A stretch of DNA of 64,000 bases, from positions 11,269,382-11,333,381 of the forward strand of contig NC_063066.1 of NCBI RefSeq assembly GCF_018812025.1. The letters are read 5' to 3'. The notes beneath the pieces were generated by a model that worked only from the letters and a program-made list of their open reading frames with translations, had not been told where the DNA came from and made no database searches. Both the position numbers and the translations under genes were made by a program. Origin of the DNA: Megalobrama amblycephala. Its lineage: Eukaryota > Chordata > Actinopteri > Cypriniformes > Xenocyprididae. Every line of letters starts with the position of its first letter. Position 1 is the stretch's first letter. Below, piece by piece: positions 36,222 to 49,335 of this stretch.

Positions 36222-38370
36222 TACTCTAAGGTACTATAGGATAAGGAACAAAGTTGTCCCTTTAAGGGTACTGCTTCAGTGACGAGCTGATGTACCCTTA
36301 AAGGTACAATTTTGCACATTTTGTTCTGACATGACTTGCAAATTTGTCTGATTTTGCTGAAAAATACACTGATTATGAAATGGTATGCTTGTCTAACTTT
36401 TCACTGAACTCTTCAGTCTCTATTCTAGGTAATGTTCATCATAACAGAGTTGAACCAATCAGAGTCTACGGAAAAGATGGGAACTGCAATTAGCAGTCAA
36501 TGGCTCCTTTCATCTGTTAAATGGCCATTTAAATGAGCCTTGAAAAATCAAACTTTTGCTCACTTTCCAGGTTTCTCTTGACATATAATTATCAAACCCT
36601 TCGTCAAATTGCTTGTACCTCTCATTTTTGTTAGAACATCGATTTCTCACACCTAATACCCAATAGACGCCTCGGCCATTTTTAATGTATAAATGTGTGA
36701 TCAATTTATATTCCAATAAGATGCAGAGAACAGGAAGGTACATTGTGTAGTTGCTGGGGAAGTCAATATGTCCCTCTCTGTCAAGCTGGATTTTTAGGCT
36801 ATATGGGAGAGTGTGATAAAAAGTTGTTTTCTATTTCTGCACACCATATTTTACTGCACAGCACACCTCAATGACTTTCCACCTTGGCAGAGGGAGATAT
36901 ACAAAGGGAATTTGCATTTTCAAACATCACTAGTGTATTTTTTTTTTTTTTTTTTTAAACTCCCCCAGGCATATTTTTGAATTTTCATCAAAGTCTCTGG
37001 ATTGATTTTCTCTTCCTTGGATATTTTCCTACTCTTTTCTCTTGCAACTTACAACTACATTACAAGGTCATTTTAGAGAAGTCAAAACAAGATCTGTCAC
37101 AATGAAATAATGAGTGGTGAGCACTTGGTCCCCATCCACATAATTTTCATTTCTGGGGTGAAATATCTCTTTAAAGGGAAGTACTGAGTACTTCAACACA
37201 CTTTAGATAAGGTCTTTTTCAGGGAAGAAATCATCAGTGGTGGTCTGGTCTAAATATTTCCTGAGCAAACAATACCATTTTTCATTCTGTCTGCAGCAGT
37301 TGGAAGCAGGCAGCCACTTTCTTGGCCTCAGTTTCTGAACAAAACCCTCAGTCTCACTGTGGTGTCAATCTGCCTTTACTCAGCTGACATCATCTGTCAT
37401 CAAAACGAGTATGTAGGCTTACATTTTTCCAAAGTTTGGTGAGAAACATGGTAACTGTTGAAATCATTGAAGGCTTTGTCAAGGGTCAAAAGTGTCTCTT
37501 TTTTAGCCTTTATTTATTTATAAATGTATTTAACTTATTATACTTTTTTTTTTTAACCTTTCACTAGTAAACCTGTAACATCACTGTGATGATTTCACAT
37601 CAGCTTTACAAGGAATAGTCTAGAAAACTGACTAATAGATTTGCAGTTGCATAGTGAATGTATTAATCATTCGTTTTAAAAAATAATGATAAATTAAGAA
37701 ACATGACGTGAATTGCATAAAGCTGTATCAACATCAGGCGGCCATTGGAATAAAAGTGATTAGAAAGCGTGAACAGTAAGTTAATAATATGACTTTACCG
37801 ACCCCTGGTGGACGACACGACGCATGCGTTGTTTTGTTTTTCCACAGTTCTTGAAAATGACATAACATAAAAAATAACTTGATTGATATAAAATATTGAT
37901 ATAAAATATTGATATAAAATATCTTGATTGATTAAAAATAACTTGGTTTCATGCATGAAACCCGTTGGTTTTTCATTAGCTGGATGATAATGGCTAACCA
38001 AAAGTCACAACTTATAAGAAGTTACAGCTTTTGAAGGACGCTGATCTCTAACTGCATATATTATCATAGGCCTATTTAAAAAAATATCGACAATGTTTTA
38101 AACGCCTTAAAAAAACAGTGGGATTCGCCAAACTAATGGGTCCGTGTACCTTTGTTTGTTTGTTTTTTGTTTTTTGTTTTTGTGCCCTATCATCAAGGAT
38201 TCGGAGAGTGAATATGGAAAGACTGAAGAAATGAATCATATAAATGAAGTATTTCTTGCTGTCACTGCTTTCAGCTGCTTTGGTAAGATTGTTTTTGCTG
38301 GTATATATGCAAAATATTAAATTTGAACAGCTATGTTGACTTTAATTGTTATTAATATAAAATATAACAA
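36222..38370. other. intergenic stretch
   Basis: No gene or clear transposon found. T17 run at 36939-36956; triple atataaaatattg repeat at 37888-37920; GTTT repeat near 38155-38180. Confidence 0.35.
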
Positions 38371-38381
38371 AGATCAACAAC

Positions 38382-38476
<95 letters not shown>

Positions 38477-38484
38477 ATATCTTT
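38371..38484. repeat. (TA)n flanked by inverted sequence
   Basis: About 40 TA units lie between gatcaacaactatata and tatatagttgttgatatc, so the whole block is a palindrome. Confidence 0.9.
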
Positions 38485-38519
38485 GTGCCACACACACACA
38501 CACATTAATAAATAAATAT

Positions 38520-39620
38520 ATATATGGGTATCGTTCAAAAATTTTTGATAACGATACCTTTTTCGATACCAATTTTATAAAATCTGTTTTAACAAGATTA
38601 CATTACCTCCAAAAAAAAATCTTTGGTTTTATATTTTAAGTTTGTTGACTTTTTTTACAGACTCAAATACTCATTTCCTGAGCCACTGCACAAAGGAATA
38701 AAAAAGCACAAATAAACAATAAATCAGTGCAAATAGTTTTAATAAAGTTCAAATAATTTTCAATGCGAAATGAACCGTTTCAAGTCAGTATGTGAGGGTC
38801 ACTGCACATCTTTAAATCACTAAGCAATCTTTTTCTTCAAAAAAAAAAAATATTAACAATATATATATATAGAACATTTTGTACATTTTAATGATAAATT
38901 CATTAATCTAGTGCACTTTGAGAGTTCAAAATATAGAGCTCCAACCCATGTTCAGTGTGCAGATTGAACAAAGACAAAGTCTGTGCATTCACCCGCCAAC
39001 CGTCCAGTGATATTCTCTGATTTATCTGATTATCTGCACCTGATCATCAAATTACAATCATTCAAATTCTCAGTGTTAAGCATGATGATATGGTAACATA
39101 ACACACTGAATTATGCTGCTTATGAATTAACGTTTAAAATTAAAGTTCTTATTTGGCTAAATTACATTTCCCTAACAGCCTTTAAACACATTTACTCCCT
39201 TCAAACTTAAATTGTCACTGCTTCCTTACATCATTGTTGGATATATTATTATATATAATAATTATATAATTTCTGTTTGTTATTCTTGTGTATATTTTTA
39301 GTTAAAGCTGTTAAGTTATAAAGCAATATCTCATGTAGGGTTTTCCTTTGTGTTTTAATGACCACTAGGAGGTGCTTTAAGCACATGTTTTCCTTTATTG
39401 GTTTTAAAATAGAAATATGTTCAGTTGAAAACGAAAGTAAAAGAGTGACGCACGTTCGTTGCATCTTGCCGTGAAATGAGAGTTCTATGTCTTTATTCAA
39501 ATCAACGTATTAATGATTTATCTTCCATCCACCCGCAATTAATTGGAATGTTATTTTTTATTACTTGGCCCGACCCGCAGATTATCCGCAGTATCAGCGG
39601 ATATAACCGCACATCACTAT
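38520..39620. mobile_element. mosaic of hAT-type fragments
   Basis: The block opens with ggtatcgttc/gataacgatacc. At 38915-38970 gtgcactttgagagttcaaa with ctccaacccatgttcagtgt parallels part of the hAT MITE at 46992-47478. It closes with cccgacccgcagattatccg, a familiar fish hAT end region. Boundaries and target duplications are not resolved. Confidence 0.4.
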
Positions 39621-40746
39621 CGAACAGTTCGAGAATGGACACAAGCCCACAAAAGAACCATGTCGATGGAAAGGGGGTTTCTGAGCACGTGACTGCCTGT
39701 CTGAGTTTTTCTGTTACGTTTCGACTTGAGGAACGAACGCTGATGAAATGCTGCTGTGTAGTGTGTACCTGTCCATAACTAGTCTAAAAAACATTGCGCG
39801 TCCCGCTGTTTGTGCAGGCAGTGTGGCACTTCTGTTTTGTTGTTCAAAATATCTGGAGTGACTGTAGTGAATTGATCCGATTGACCAAAATGCTTTTACG
39901 ATCTGATGAGGCTTCATATTACAGATTGAAGCAAACAAAATACATTATTTTTTACAATTCTACTGTGATAAAGGCTATTTCCATTAGCAATGCATTCGCA
40001 ATATACTTTATTCTTATGAAAATTTTACCTTACCTTTTATGAGTCTACCTTGTACTTTCTACGCGAGGGCGCCCTCTGGCTTCGAGTATGAATTAACGAC
40101 ATATACTGTACATTATAGCAAAAATCGAATTCAGTTTTATTGATATTTAAAATGTGAAAGGGTAGTGAAATTTTATAGTTAAAGTGCTACACTTTCGTGA
40201 GTGTCTTTATCCAAAACCCAACCCACACACACACAAACACTCATTGTGTCAACAAACCTCAGATGAAAACCTCAGATTGGTTGAGACTGTTTGTTAGATC
40301 ATGTTATTTACATCTGCAAAGGGTAAAGGAAATGGAGAAAGTCCAAATGGGTTGTTTTGCTTTTCTGTTTTGTTTTTATGACGTATTATGATGATGTAGT
40401 CCTACTCATGATATAATAGTCTTTTATGCAAAATATCTCATTTGAAATACTATTCGATGCTACCCCCCAGAATACTCATCCTTGTGTGAGGGACACCATC
40501 CTAAAACTTAAAAGGCAGCTATATATTTTCACATATAAAGACCCAATTTAAATATTTCATTTTTGTTATGTTACATTATTATTTTTTTTCTACTCACTAT
40601 AATACTGTACTGTATTTACATTTCTCTATTTCTTTCAATTTATTTATTAATTAAAAAAAATTACAGAGCCCCTAGTATTCCTAATTATTCCTATAGTATT
40701 ATTTATACTGTGAAATTTTTTATAAATATGTTTGAAATATTATTTG
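39621..40746. other. intergenic stretch
   Basis: No gene. 40066-40100 (gagggcgccctctggcttcg) resembles 13705-13730 inside the piggyBac-like element, indicating a shared repeat fragment. Confidence 0.35.
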
Positions 40747-41458
40747 TACGGAAGAGGATTAGAATAAACTTGTTAAATTACGAGAAAAAACTCGTTAAAT
40801 TTTGAGAAAAAAGTCTAGATAAAATGTTGAGAATAAAGTCATTAAATTACGAGAAAAAAGTCGTTAAATTACAAGAAAAAAGTCGAGATAAAATGTTGAG
40901 AATAAAGTCATTAAATTACGAGAAAAAAGTCGCTAAATTACGAGAACAAATTCGTTAAATTATGAGAAAAATGTCGTTAAATTTTGAGAAAAAAGACGAG
41001 ATAAAATGTTGAGAATAAAATCATTAAATTATGAGAAAAAAGTCGTTAAATTACAAGAACAAATTCGTTAAATTACGAATGAGTTTATTCTCAACATTTT
41101 ATCTCGACTTTTTTCTTGTAATTTAACAACTTTTTTCTCGTAATTTAATGACTTTATTCTCAACATTTTATCTCGACTTTTTTCTTGTAATTTAACGACT
41201 TTTTTCTCGTAATTTAATGACTTTATTCTCATAATTTAATGAGTTTATTCTCATTTAATGACTTTATTCTCAACATTTTATCTCGACTTTTTTCTCGAAA
41301 TTTAACGAGTTTTTTCTCGTAATTTAATGAATTTATTCTCAACATTTTATTTTGACTTTTTTCTCGAAATTTAACGAGTTTTTTCTCGAAATTTAACAAC
41401 TTTAATCTCGAGATGGTTTTATTTTTTTATTATTGCTTGGTCCTAATCCTCTTCCGTA
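40747..41458. mobile_element. MITE with inverted satellite arms, tatttg duplication
   Basis: The ends TACGGAAGAGGATTAG and ctaatcctcttccgta are exact inverse complements, flanked by the same six bases tatttg (40741-40746, 41459-41464). The left half is a degenerate tandem array of about 22 bases (ttaaattacgagaaaaaagt), and the right half is the same array in inverse orientation. Non-coding. Confidence 0.8.
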
Positions 41459-41635
41459 TATTTGGATAATATTTTATTTATGTTAGATTTAATTTACGTT
41501 AGATTTTTTTTCCTACTCACTATAGTACTATTTATGTTTATTTATATTAATAATTTATGTGCTTAGTTATTTAACTAAGTAAATTTAACTAAAAATGTAA
41601 TTTTATTTATTTTTTACAGTTTTACTCGAAATTTT

Positions 41636-42600
41636 GGTAACACTTTAGAATAACTCACGCTATGAAGCATTAGTTAAGCATTAGTAAATAGTTAATTCAT
41701 CATTTATAAAACATTAATAGACATTAGTAAGCCATTTATAAATACAGCTATAAATGCTTTGTTCTTGATTTATAAGCATATCTATAATGAGTTTAATAAT
41801 TGTATTTTCATACTTTATTAATGATCAATTTATCATTTCTAAATTATGTATTACATTATTCACAAACTAGTAATTTAGGAGTTGTCAGTGGTTCATAAGA
41901 TCATTTAGGAAGTGTAAGTAAATGATTAATAAAATATTTAAATGTACATTTATGCATCTTATTATTTAGACATATAGTATTAGTTACTCAGTGTGTTAAT
42001 AAATGCTTTATTAACATATTCCTAGTGTCAAAACTACCTCGGTACTAACTTTAAAAAATTAGAGAACAGCAGTGCAGAAGATCACTGAACCTTTAAATCT
42101 CATTTATAAGAGCTTTACAAAGCATAAATAGTCCTCACTTTAGATGAGCTCACAAAAATAGTTAACTGACTACTTCTAAATGTTTTATAATTACCTGAAT
42201 TAAGCATGAATTGCAGTAGGAATATGTGTTAATAAAACATTTACTAACACACTAAGTAATTATTACTATGTGTCTAAATAATAAGATGTATAAATGAATG
42301 TTTAAATAGTTTATTAATCATTTACTTACACTTACTAAATGAACTACTGACAACTCCTAAATAACTGGTTTGTAAATAATGTAATACTTAATTTAGAAAT
42401 GATAAATTGATTATTAATAAAGTATGAAAATACAATTATTAAACACATTATAGATATGCTTATAAATCAAGAATAAAGCAATAATAGCTGTATTTATAAA
42501 CTACTTACTAATGTCTATTAATGCTTAATAAGTGATGAAATAACTATTAACTAATGCTTAACTAATGCTTCATAGTGTGCAGTTATTATAAAGTGTTACC
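41636..42600. mobile_element. 965-bp palindromic hAT-like MITE
   Basis: The ends are GGTAACACTTTA and taaagtgttacc. Arms mirror each other from tatgaagcattagttaagca to the centre near 42118. The flanks gaaatttt and gacatttt match at 7 of 8 positions, which suggests an old 8-bp hAT duplication. Confidence 0.7.
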
Positions 42601-44030
42601 GACATTTTTCTAAGGCTCCCTCCACTCTCCAGTTTGAAAACCCCTGAGATAGTCTATTATTTGTTCTAGCTAGCTTATATCATCTCGATGGTCAAAAAAG
42701 GGTATTGATGTTTGTGTCCTGCCCTCTTTTCTGCCTGTTGGGACAAACCCAAATAGAGTGACTACCCAGTGACGGATGGCCAGCTATGCAGCAAGAGTAG
42801 TATCACCTTACCTCATGGTAACACAGGGTATTTACTGTTGGTTTTGTTCTCACACCTCAAAATGTCTCACATTCTCTCTTCTACTAAACTGCTTAAGCTA
42901 GGGGAATACAACCATGTTGTCAGCGAGAGCTGAAGGGATATACCTGAAGAATATCTATTTGAGGTCTAGACCACATGATATGGTTTTTACTTTGACAGCT
43001 CTGCTATTTCTTGTGTGATAGATTCATAGTTTGATCTGTGTCTTGGTAAGCCTCTAACACCTCCACATTAAATATGCATGACGTGTATTTTTCTGACCTG
43101 ACCAATATTGTCAAGTCATTCTCATATTAGTGTGCCTTGTGATTTATCTGCTGTCATCATTCTTCAAAGGTCTTTGCATAAGTTAGTGAGGGAATGGATA
43201 TAGTAGGCAGATAAAAACATGTCAGTCAAACACATATCCAAACAGTATTTTTCAAATTAGCATATTCAAAATTACAGTCTAATTTACTACAAGGCTACTC
43301 AATTATAAATATGTTTTTCTGCCTGGCTCACAGTTCCATGACATTTTGTATTTTGTATTTTATTTTAGAATTTTCCCATGGGATAGCAAAAGGTAGCCTA
43401 TAACCAATTGGATGCATAATTCAAAATGTTAGCAGATGTAGTAGGCAATCCAGGTATTGTATAACTTTATCAATAAACATGGTGACACTTTGACAGTCAG
43501 CTCTTTTACATTTAAAAACTAAATTGGTTTTAATAGTGAGAGAATATACCACTTCTGAGAATAAAATACACTAACAGCTCTTATTATACCTTTGATACTC
43601 TTGTGATAAGTGTCTGGGTGAGAGTTTGCTTTTTATTAGGATCTTTTCTGAGTCAGCCTGATTTATCACCTTTGACTATAATAAGCCTAAAGTTATTGAT
43701 CCATCTGTCAGTCATAGCACCAGACAGATGGTAAAGCACCCTCTTTCCCAGAGCCTTCACCCTCCTCTTATTGAAAAGAGAGCTCCCTTGCATGATAATG
43801 AAGTTTCTGGCTAGAATCTGCACACTGTATCCTAAACTATCAGGCTTTCTCCTTGTGGATTTACTGTTACCCTTTGCTGTATGCTTAGATCAGTCTTATT
43901 CTCTTCAAAGTTAGATGTCCTAAACCATCTCTTTAGGTCTTAAATCATCTATTTAGATCTCTTTAGTTCAAAACATTCAACTCTGTTTAATTCATTTAAA
44001 CTTTTTTTTTTTCTTGTACGAAATATGGAT
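42601..44030. other. unique intergenic stretch
   Basis: Low repeat content. No exon recognised. Bases 43600-43870 are possible regulatory sequence by composition only. Confidence 0.35.
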
Positions 44031-44284
44031 CTCTTCACCAGTGTTGGGCAGTAACTATTAGTAACGCGTTACTGTAACGAAGTTACTTTTGACAGTAATT
44101 AATACTGTAACGCATTACATTTTAAATAAATTAACTCCGTTACCGTTACCATATGGTGCGTTGTACATTACTTTTTTAAATTAATTAATTTTGGCTGAAG
44201 TGTAGCCAACAGCCTAACCTGTTTACAGCAGTGACGCATTGTAGGATTGGTGGATGCCAACCACTGTAAACACGAAGACGCACT

Positions 44285-44476
44285 GTGGGCGTGTTTCCGT
44301 TTATTCAAGTATGTGCGGCAGTCATGGCGAGTCAAGGCGAGAACAAGACGAGTTTCTCAAAGTGGAAATATGCTCATTATTTCACTTTAGTTGAGCATAA
44401 AGACAAAAACCTTTTAGTCAAATGTAAACTGTGTCTTTCTGGTTCGAAGGTCCTGTATACTGCGATAAACATGTGA
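44285..44476 (+). pseudogene. hAT transposase N-terminus, BED-type zinc finger remnant
   Basis: The open frame encodes 63 residues. From about residue 23 it reads FSKWKYAHYFTLVEHKDKN, then LLVKCKLCLSGSKVLYTAIN. An aromatic-rich start followed by CxxC is the first half of a BED finger, the DNA-binding domain at the front of many hAT transposases. The His/Cys half that should follow is lost: the frame stops at 44474-44476, right after AINM. No catalytic domain or dimerisation domain follows in the element, so it cannot make an active enzyme. Confidence 0.65.
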
Positions 44477-45248
44477 CATGCTGGATCGAAAATATGTGAA
44501 ATAAGTTTTTCTAGTCGACTAGTAGTTGTTCATTTAAGCCATTAGTTGACTAATCACATTTATATTAATTTAATTTCTTAAATACTGGAGAGAATAAACG
44601 AATAATGAGCGTTTATGTATAGGCTATGCACTCAAGCGCACGCATAACGCTTGCCATAAAGAACTGGCAAAAGTAATGATTATGAATATGACAAAAAACA
44701 GCAAAGAGACATTTTAATTGTTTATTAATAAAGTAATGTTTTCTGAATCAGTGTCGGCTGCAGAGATGAAGTTGACATTGCTGACTCTCATCATCTCCGC
44801 TTATATTGGACGCGCCTAGAGAGAAAATGCACATTTCATTCGGATTACATAATCAGAATCTTTTCCTTTTTAATTATTTCGTTTTTAAAGTAGATATTTC
44901 AAGCTTTCTATAGATATATTTCTCATGTCTGCGAGGCAAGCAGCCTATACGCTGAGTTTCGGTTCATTTAGCCTAAGTCGCGCTCCAGTTCACGCGCCAG
45001 TGATCGCGGCCGCGCCTGCCATGATTATATTGTTTTCTATATTTGCTTCTTATTTATTAAATCCAGGCAATTGGTTGATGAAACATTGATTAAAATTAAG
45101 ATACATTTTTTACAAAACGAAATTCACTTTAAAGAGAGGCTTTCTACAAAACAAAACTTAATGAAGTGGTCAAAATCATGTCTGAGCCACTCCATGCCTC
45201 CCGATATATTGCGCATCTTATGATGCATCTTACTCATGCTGTTCACAG

Positions 45249-46179
45249 TACAGTCCAAAAGTTTGGAACCACTAATATTTTTAATGTTTTTAAAAGAAGT
45301 TTCGTCTGCTCACCAAGGCTACATTTATTTAATTAAAAATACAGTAAAAAACAGTAATATTGTGAAATATTATTACAATTTAAAATAACTGTGTACTATT
45401 TAAATATATTTGACAAAGTAATTTATTCCTGTGATGCAAAGCTGAATTTTCAGCATCATTACTCCAGTCTTTAGTGTCACATGATCCTTCAGAAATCATT
45501 CTAATATGCTGATTTGCTGCTCAATAAACATTTATGATTATTTTCAATGTTGAAAACAGTTGTGTACTTTTTTTTTCAGGATTCCTTGATGAATAGAAAG
45601 TTCAAAAGAACAGCATTTATCTGAAATACAAAGCTTCTGTAGCATTATACACTACCGTTCAAAAGTTTGGGGTCAGTAAGAATTTTTATTTTTATTTTTT
45701 TGAAAAGAAATTAAAGAAATGAATACTTTTATTCAGCAAGGATGCATTAAATCAATCAAAAGTGGCAGTAAAGACATTTATAATGTTACAAAAGATTAGA
45801 TTTCAGATAAACACTGTTCTTTTCAACTTTCTATTCATCAAATAATCCTGAAAAAAAATATTGTACACAAATATTTTGTACAATTGTACACATTAAATGT
45901 TTATTGAGCAGCAGATCAGCATATTAGAGTGATTTCTGAAGGATCATGTGACACTGAAGACTGGAGTAATGATGCTGAAAATTCAGCTTTGCCATCACAG
46001 GAATAAATTACTTTGTGAAATATATTCAAATAGAAAACAGTTATTTTAAATTGTAATAATATTTCACAATATTACTGTTTTTACTGTATTTTTAATTAAA
46101 TAAATGTAGCCTTGGTGAGCAGACGAAACTTCTTTTAAAAACATTAAAAATCTTAGTGGTTCCAAACTTTTGGACTGTA
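45249..46179. mobile_element. head-to-head pair of CACTACCG-type MITEs
   Basis: The outer ends tacagtccaaaagtttgg and ccaaacttttggactgta are exact inverse complements. Both halves carry the family sequence (gctgaattttcagcatcatt forward at about 45440-45465, inverse at about 45970-45990). The junction near 45649 holds another terminus, cactaccgttcaaaagtttg. Two copies thus lie in opposite orientation inside the hAT element. Confidence 0.8.
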
Positions 46180-46485
46180 CTGTATATGAAACTACATTTT
46201 CTTTAATGACAGTACAGAGAAATTTCATAAGCAAGAGTGGATCATGAGTCACGAGTCGGATCAAGAATTATTTATTCTTAGACTTATATTTAATAATGGG
46301 GGCATTCAAGTTATTTGACATATTTTAATTTTTTTTTAAAGTAACGCAATAGTTACTTTCCCTGGTAATTAGTTACTTTTATAATGATGTAACTCAGTTA
46401 CTAACTCCGTTACTATTTGTGAGAAGTAACTAGTAACTATAACTAATTACTTTTTTAAAGTAACTCGCCCAACACTGCTCTTCAC

Positions 46486-46788
46486 ACACTTTACTGGTAA
46501 GTTGCCATTATCATATTTTACCACTGGCTGAGTGTGTACTGACTCCCAGTTATGTAAATGAGGGGGAGATGATGTAATGTAACATGGCAACAGTACATGA
46601 AATCTGACTCTTATATATCTACCACTTTTTCTTACCTACTTACCAAAGGGTGTAAGGTGAAATTGCAAGCACAATAAACCTCGCAGGAATCAAAAATGGT
46701 CTGCTTTCACAGAGACTGGAGTGAGACCATAGATGTTTGTTTCTCCAAGTGTTGCGATCTTTCTTGGCGCTCTGCGGCGCACGTGAAC
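46486..46788. other. short spacer between hAT elements
   Basis: About 300 bases of non-repetitive sequence. No gene seen. Confidence 0.4.
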
Positions 46789-46796
46789 CAACCATC

Positions 46797-47909
46797 CAGG
46801 CCCGGTACTAGGCTTGCTTGACTGGGGGGGCAATCACAAATTTTGGTAGGGCAGCATTTTCTAGGCTAATATTCATAGCTAACTTTTTGTTTTTTTGATT
46901 CATCAAGAATCGTCTTGTGGCTAACAAATTATAGGCTATAGCCTAATTTGTACTGGCTATGTAGGCCATGTGAATTATTTATGGACATAATAAGGGGCGG
47001 AGCCAGACATTGTAAACATTCGGGGCTTAACCGAAATCTATATTTGTCCAATGACATTTTAATTTACTGACATGAAAGGAGCGTTTTTTGTAGTATTCTT
47101 GGTTAAAGTTCATAAAATGTACATTATATACCATCATCTAGGGGGGTCCGGGGGCATGCCCCCCCGGTAAGCAATTTTTGTGTATTTTAAGGTAAAATGC
47201 ATCAGTCTGGTGCACTTTGGAAGCTCAAAACTGAGAGCTTCAACCCATGTACAGAGTGCAAATGGAACAAAGAAACAGCATTGACTTGTACCTGGTCATG
47301 AAAGAGGGCTCAAACATCTTTTTATTTGTGATATAGAGTCTCAGTCTACATTGTATTTTCGGATGCACACTTCTCTTTAAAACACGCAGCACAGAAACCT
47401 CAAACCTGAAAGATTCAGGGCTTTTGGAAAAACATTTGGGGTTCCAGCCCCCTTAGCCCACCCCTAGCGCCGCCCCTGGATATAATGTTCAAATTATTCA
47501 TTGTTAACGAAATTACTGAGGAAATGTTCGCTGACAGCTATCTCAGCATGCAGAAAATATGTTCGGCTGATGCAGATGTGATCCTCATTGTGATATTTTT
47601 TTTAGGCTACTTGCTTGAAGATTAGGTGTACACTTGTTTTCGACGTGTTTTCTGATTAATGTTCGTTACTTCCCAGTTCGCATGTTTTTGGATTTTAAGT
47701 CCATTTTTGTGAGATTAAATATCATTATAAGCATAATATTCACTTTTTTTTCTGTGATTAAAGTGGCCGATCCTTATTCAATAGATAAGACGTTTTTAAT
47801 GTTTATGTAGGCTTATTCATTTTTATTGTTGGCTGCACATTTTTGGGGGGGCACAAGGAAATTCTGGGGGGGCAATGCCCCCCCTAGACCCCCCCTAGAC
47901 CCGGCCCTG
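46797..47909. mobile_element. hAT MITE, 8-bp duplication caaccatc
   Basis: The ends caggcccggtactagg and cctagacccggccctg are inverted with small differences. The flanks carry a perfect caaccatc repeat (46789-46796, 47910-47917). G/C runs near both ends are typical of this family. It has been opened by the element at 46992-47478. Confidence 0.85.
46992..47478. mobile_element. hAT MITE nested in hAT MITE
   Basis: The ends aaggggcggagccag and ctagcgccgcccctg are inverted. The flanks gacataat and gatataat match at 7 of 8 positions. It contains the palindromic ccgggggcatgcccccc block common in hAT MITEs of this type. Confidence 0.75.
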
Positions 47910-48525
47910 CAACCATCTCTTACTAGCTACAACATGAAATCAACATGAATGAACATCCGAAGGTATGTTGAAAGATACTGTACAGTACAACTTACCGAAA
48001 TCCATATCATGTCACATGTAATCGCTTACTCAGTGTTTCAACCGCGGAAAGACGTCACTAAAACAGCTTGTAAAAATGTCATATTTACCATCAAATTTAC
48101 CTCAGAAAAGCCGTTCAATGTCCAAAAACTCATTAGTCAGCTACAAAAATGAACTTAGAGAGGAGCGTTTTGCTAAATTGTATTTGTACTTAACATGTGC
48201 TTCAATAATGTTATGACAGCCACCATTTAGGCCTATATACAAAAACGAGTAGAAAAATAATGTCATTAAAAAATTATTATAACATTATAAAAACATCCTT
48301 ATATGTAATTTATATGTAAGTAGCTTACAAATCAATGAATTTTAGTTGAGAGATATTTTATTCTTTGAGGAAATTTGCCATGTTCTATACCTGATAGGCC
48401 CAAAATGAATCAATATTGAATCAAAGATTATCAAATCGCAAGCTTTTGAATCAAAATTAAATCCAGTTGTGAAATTTGTCAATGCCTAGTGTCAATATAT
48501 ATATATATTTTTTAACTTAAAGAAC

Positions 48526-48539
48526 CCCCCCCCCCCCCC
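48526..48539. repeat. poly-C run
   Basis: Fourteen consecutive C bases near gaacccccc...cattt. Length may be unreliable in assembly. Confidence 0.9.
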
Positions 48540-48576
48540 ATTTATTTTCTTGTCAAAGTGCACCAGGTTGAGTTGA

Positions 48577-49254
48577 TTAAAGGTCCCGTTTTTCGTGTTT
48601 TTTTGAAGCTTTGATTGTGTTTATAGTGTGCAATATAACATGTGTTCATGTTTCGCGTGTAAAAAAACACAGTATTTTTCACATAATTTACTTATCTGTA
48701 TACCGCTGTTTCTACTGTCATAAAAACGGGCTGATGACTTCCTTGTTCTATGAAGTCCCTCCTTCAGAAATACGTAACGAGTTCTGATTGTGCCAGCGGT
48801 TCCTGTGTTGTGATTCGACAGCTCTGAGCGCACCTTGCCCGGAAAAGTCACGCCTCTTACCATAACGTGGAGATGCATGCGCTCAGTGTTATTGTAAACA
48901 TGTCTTTAATTTTATCAATTTGAGCCGGAATCAGACCCGGTGATTGGACTGCGGGATGAAAATAACAGCGTTTCGACGACATGGCGACAAACACACTCTA
49001 CAAACGCAACTCTTGTGTCTTCCTGTGGGCGAAGGTTAGTCAAAAAACTGTTTTAGTGACGTCATTAAAGAAGGAAGTAGAGGGATGTAGTCCAAACTGG
49101 CCGTTCGATGTAGGCGACTTCTGTTAAATAAAATATCTCGCTTGGCATTGAACTTTGAGCTTTAAAATGTTACAGATTTTATTTATACTCTAACAACAAC
49201 ATTACACACTAACTAAAGTTTGAAACATGGGATCACGAAGAACGGGACCTTTAA
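48577..49254. mobile_element. TTAA MITE, copy 2
   Basis: Same element as 17373-18056, with TTAAAGGTCCCGTTTTTC and gaacgggacctttaa ends and TTAA on both borders. It is six bases shorter. Clear differences include agctctgagcgcacctt against agcagtttagcgcatctt. Same orientation as copy 1. Confidence 0.85.
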
Positions 49255-49335
49255 AAGTAGTTAAAATTACAAGGTCAAAAAAAAAGAAACATGCATCAAT
49301 GAATCTCTCATGATCAATAAAATGCCTTTAGAAAA

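Larger units (their letters stand above)
44039..46477 (+). mobile_element. hAT element with 8-bp duplication ctcttcac
   Basis: The ends CAGTGTTGGGCAGTAAC and gtaactcgcccaacactg are inverted, with further gttact repeats inside. The perfect 8-bp direct repeat ctcttcac flanks it (44031-44038, 46478-46485). The interior keeps the N-terminal zinc-finger coding region only (44285-44476) and carries a nested foldback (45249-46179). Confidence 0.9.

Noticed and set aside
40747..41458. CRISPR-like array of about 22-base repeats
   Set aside because: Repeats are contiguous without unique spacers, invert at the centre and lie between transposon ends in a vertebrate genome.
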